Below, piece by piece: positions 5,471 to 6,321 of a DNA stretch of 6,321 nt (within the stretch, counting starts at the first letter, position 1; every line of letters begins with the position of its first letter). Origin of the DNA: JAUUZT01 sp964654015 (lineage in GTDB: Bacteria > Chloroflexota > Dehalococcoidia > GIF9 > AB-539-J10); assembly GCA_964654015.1 (NCBI GenBank), contig CAZZHQ010000136.1, forward strand, positions 1 through 6,321, in the 5' to 3' direction. Under the pieces are notes generated by a model. That model was given only the letters and a program-made list of their open reading frames with translations, made no database searches and was not told the DNA's origin. The position numbers were made by a program, and so were the translations under genes.

Positions 5471-6321
5471 TTAAGAAAAATGGCTGTAAATAGTTTTGCA
5501 TGTAGTGTCCCCAGAAGCAAGCTTCCCCAATAGATGTTTAATTCTTTTTTCTATGACCTTGCCTTTGATTGCCCAGTAAAAAGGCCGTTTGGAGGAAAAA
5601 CCTGAGGGGAATTTTTTACTCGATATGTCAATGGGATGGAAATAAAAAACAGTATCTCCCTTGGTAAGGCTTTGCTCGAGACCGAGCATAATATATCTCG
5701 CACCCAGAAATCTCAACAAAGGACCGCCTGCCGTAGGAAATTTCAATCCAAACGTGTAATAAGACAATGGCAGCTCCAGAATTTCCCTCTTATCGCCCAG
5801 CTCCAGGCTACCCCTGATGGGATAGTAGGGACTTGTACAAACATCTTTGAGCAGGGAATCCGACTTATTGTAGAAGGAGTTTACGCATACACTGGAATCA
5901 TATTTGAAGCCGAGTTTCTCAAGCGAATCAAGCATCCAGCCTGCCACATAAGCGGCAGGCGCCCGATAGCCTATTATCTCTTGTCCAGTTGCTTTTTCCA
6001 ATAGCCTCTTTGCCTGTAAAGTCCTTTCCTCAAATTCTGTCTGCGACATCAATGGCTTTTTTGTCCCGGGATGTATCTTGCAGGCATGGTGCAAACCATG
6101 GCAGGCAATTTCATGCCCTCTTCCTGCTATCTCATGTACCAACCCAAGATAATGTGCGGTTACATCGGCGACTATAAAAAAAGTGGCGCGGATATTAAAT
6201 TCATCCAGGATATCCAGCACTCTCCTGGTAGGCTCAGTTAAATAATCGTATCGCCCGTGCCAAGTGGCAAAGAACTCATCGACATCTTTATATCTGGAGA
6301 ACGTCGATCCGGTAACAGCAG
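5471..6321 (-). CDS. NodB-type polysaccharide deacetylase, N-terminus cut by right edge
   Basis: The frame is open from the right edge to a TAA at 5471, giving 282 visible residues. It does not start at the GTG at 6220: the preceding 33 codons continue the domain (KDVDEFFATWHGRYDYLTEP, then TRR before VLDILDEF). The protein is a carbohydrate esterase 4 / NodB enzyme, which removes N- or O-acetyl groups from a polysaccharide. Seen are ATFFIVADV, the metal-binding H-x-x-x-H in CHGLHHA (visible residues 74 and 78), GYRAP (117-121), LGFKYDSSV, and the late motif VFYFHPIDI with His 228. The layout, with GYRAP, YDSSV and a late HP motif, resembles deacetylases of exopolysaccharide/PEP-CTERM-type loci. 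The first catalytic motif (TFD-x-(D/E)) and any signal sequence or membrane anchor must lie beyond the window. It is the first visible gene of the cluster and probably modifies its amino-sugar polymer. Confidence 0.9.
   Translation of the reverse strand, partial: AVTGSTFSRYKDVDEFFATWHGRYDYLTEPTRRVLDILDEFNIRATFFIVADVTAHYLGLVHEIAGRGHEIACHGLHHACKIHPGTKKPLMSQTEFEERTLQAKRLLEKATGQEIIGYRAPAAYVAGWMLDSLEKLGFKYDSSVCVNSFYNKSDSLLKDVCTSPYYPIRGSLELGDKREILELPLSYYTFGLKFPTAGGPLLRFLGARYIMLGLEQSLTKGDTVFYFHPIDISSKKFPSGFSSKRPFYWAIKGKVIEKRIKHLLGKLASGDTTCKTIYSHFS

Noticed and set aside
5636..6177. Plus-strand open frames across the deacetylase
   Set aside because: They are antisense to conserved NodB motifs and have no family resemblance.

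Overview
This is a bacterial cell-surface polysaccharide locus with every gene on the minus strand, so it is transcribed from the right edge (6321) towards the left edge (1). Reading that way it contains: a NodB-type polysaccharide deacetylase cut by the right edge; a left-handed beta-helix (hexapeptide repeat) acyltransferase; two small adjacent MaoC/hotdog-fold proteins that look like the two halves of an enoyl-CoA/ACP hydratase; a 171-base gap holding a possible 27-codon ORF and a weak hairpin; a DUF354 GT-B-like protein; a non-hydrolysing UDP-GlcNAc 2-epimerase (WecB type) broken by one extra base; a CapK/PaaK-like adenylate-forming enzyme; and, at the left edge, the first 24 codons of an IS3-family transposase OrfA.

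Spacing suggests two tight groups. The two MaoC genes are 4 bases apart, each with a strong Shine-Dalgarno site. DUF354, the epimerase and the CapK-like gene are separated by only 2 and 4 bases. No stretch without a gene exceeds 300 bases. The longest gaps are 3715-3885 and 74-218.

Taken together the genes suggest synthesis and decoration of an acylated amino-sugar polymer. The epimerase would supply UDP-ManNAc, the deacetylase would remove N-acetyl groups, the hexapeptide transferase would add an acyl group, and the CapK-like enzyme and MaoC pair could prepare or activate an acyl or aryl donor. The last link is inference from neighbourhood only.

The organism cannot be fixed from this window. 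Moderate GC by eye, GGAGG-type ribosome binding sites, and GTG and TTG starts fit an anaerobic Firmicute (Clostridia-like), but Chloroflexi or Deltaproteobacteria are not excluded. The most notable points are the single-base break in the epimerase, the complementary loss of catalytic residues in the MaoC pair, and the insertion element that borders the locus.
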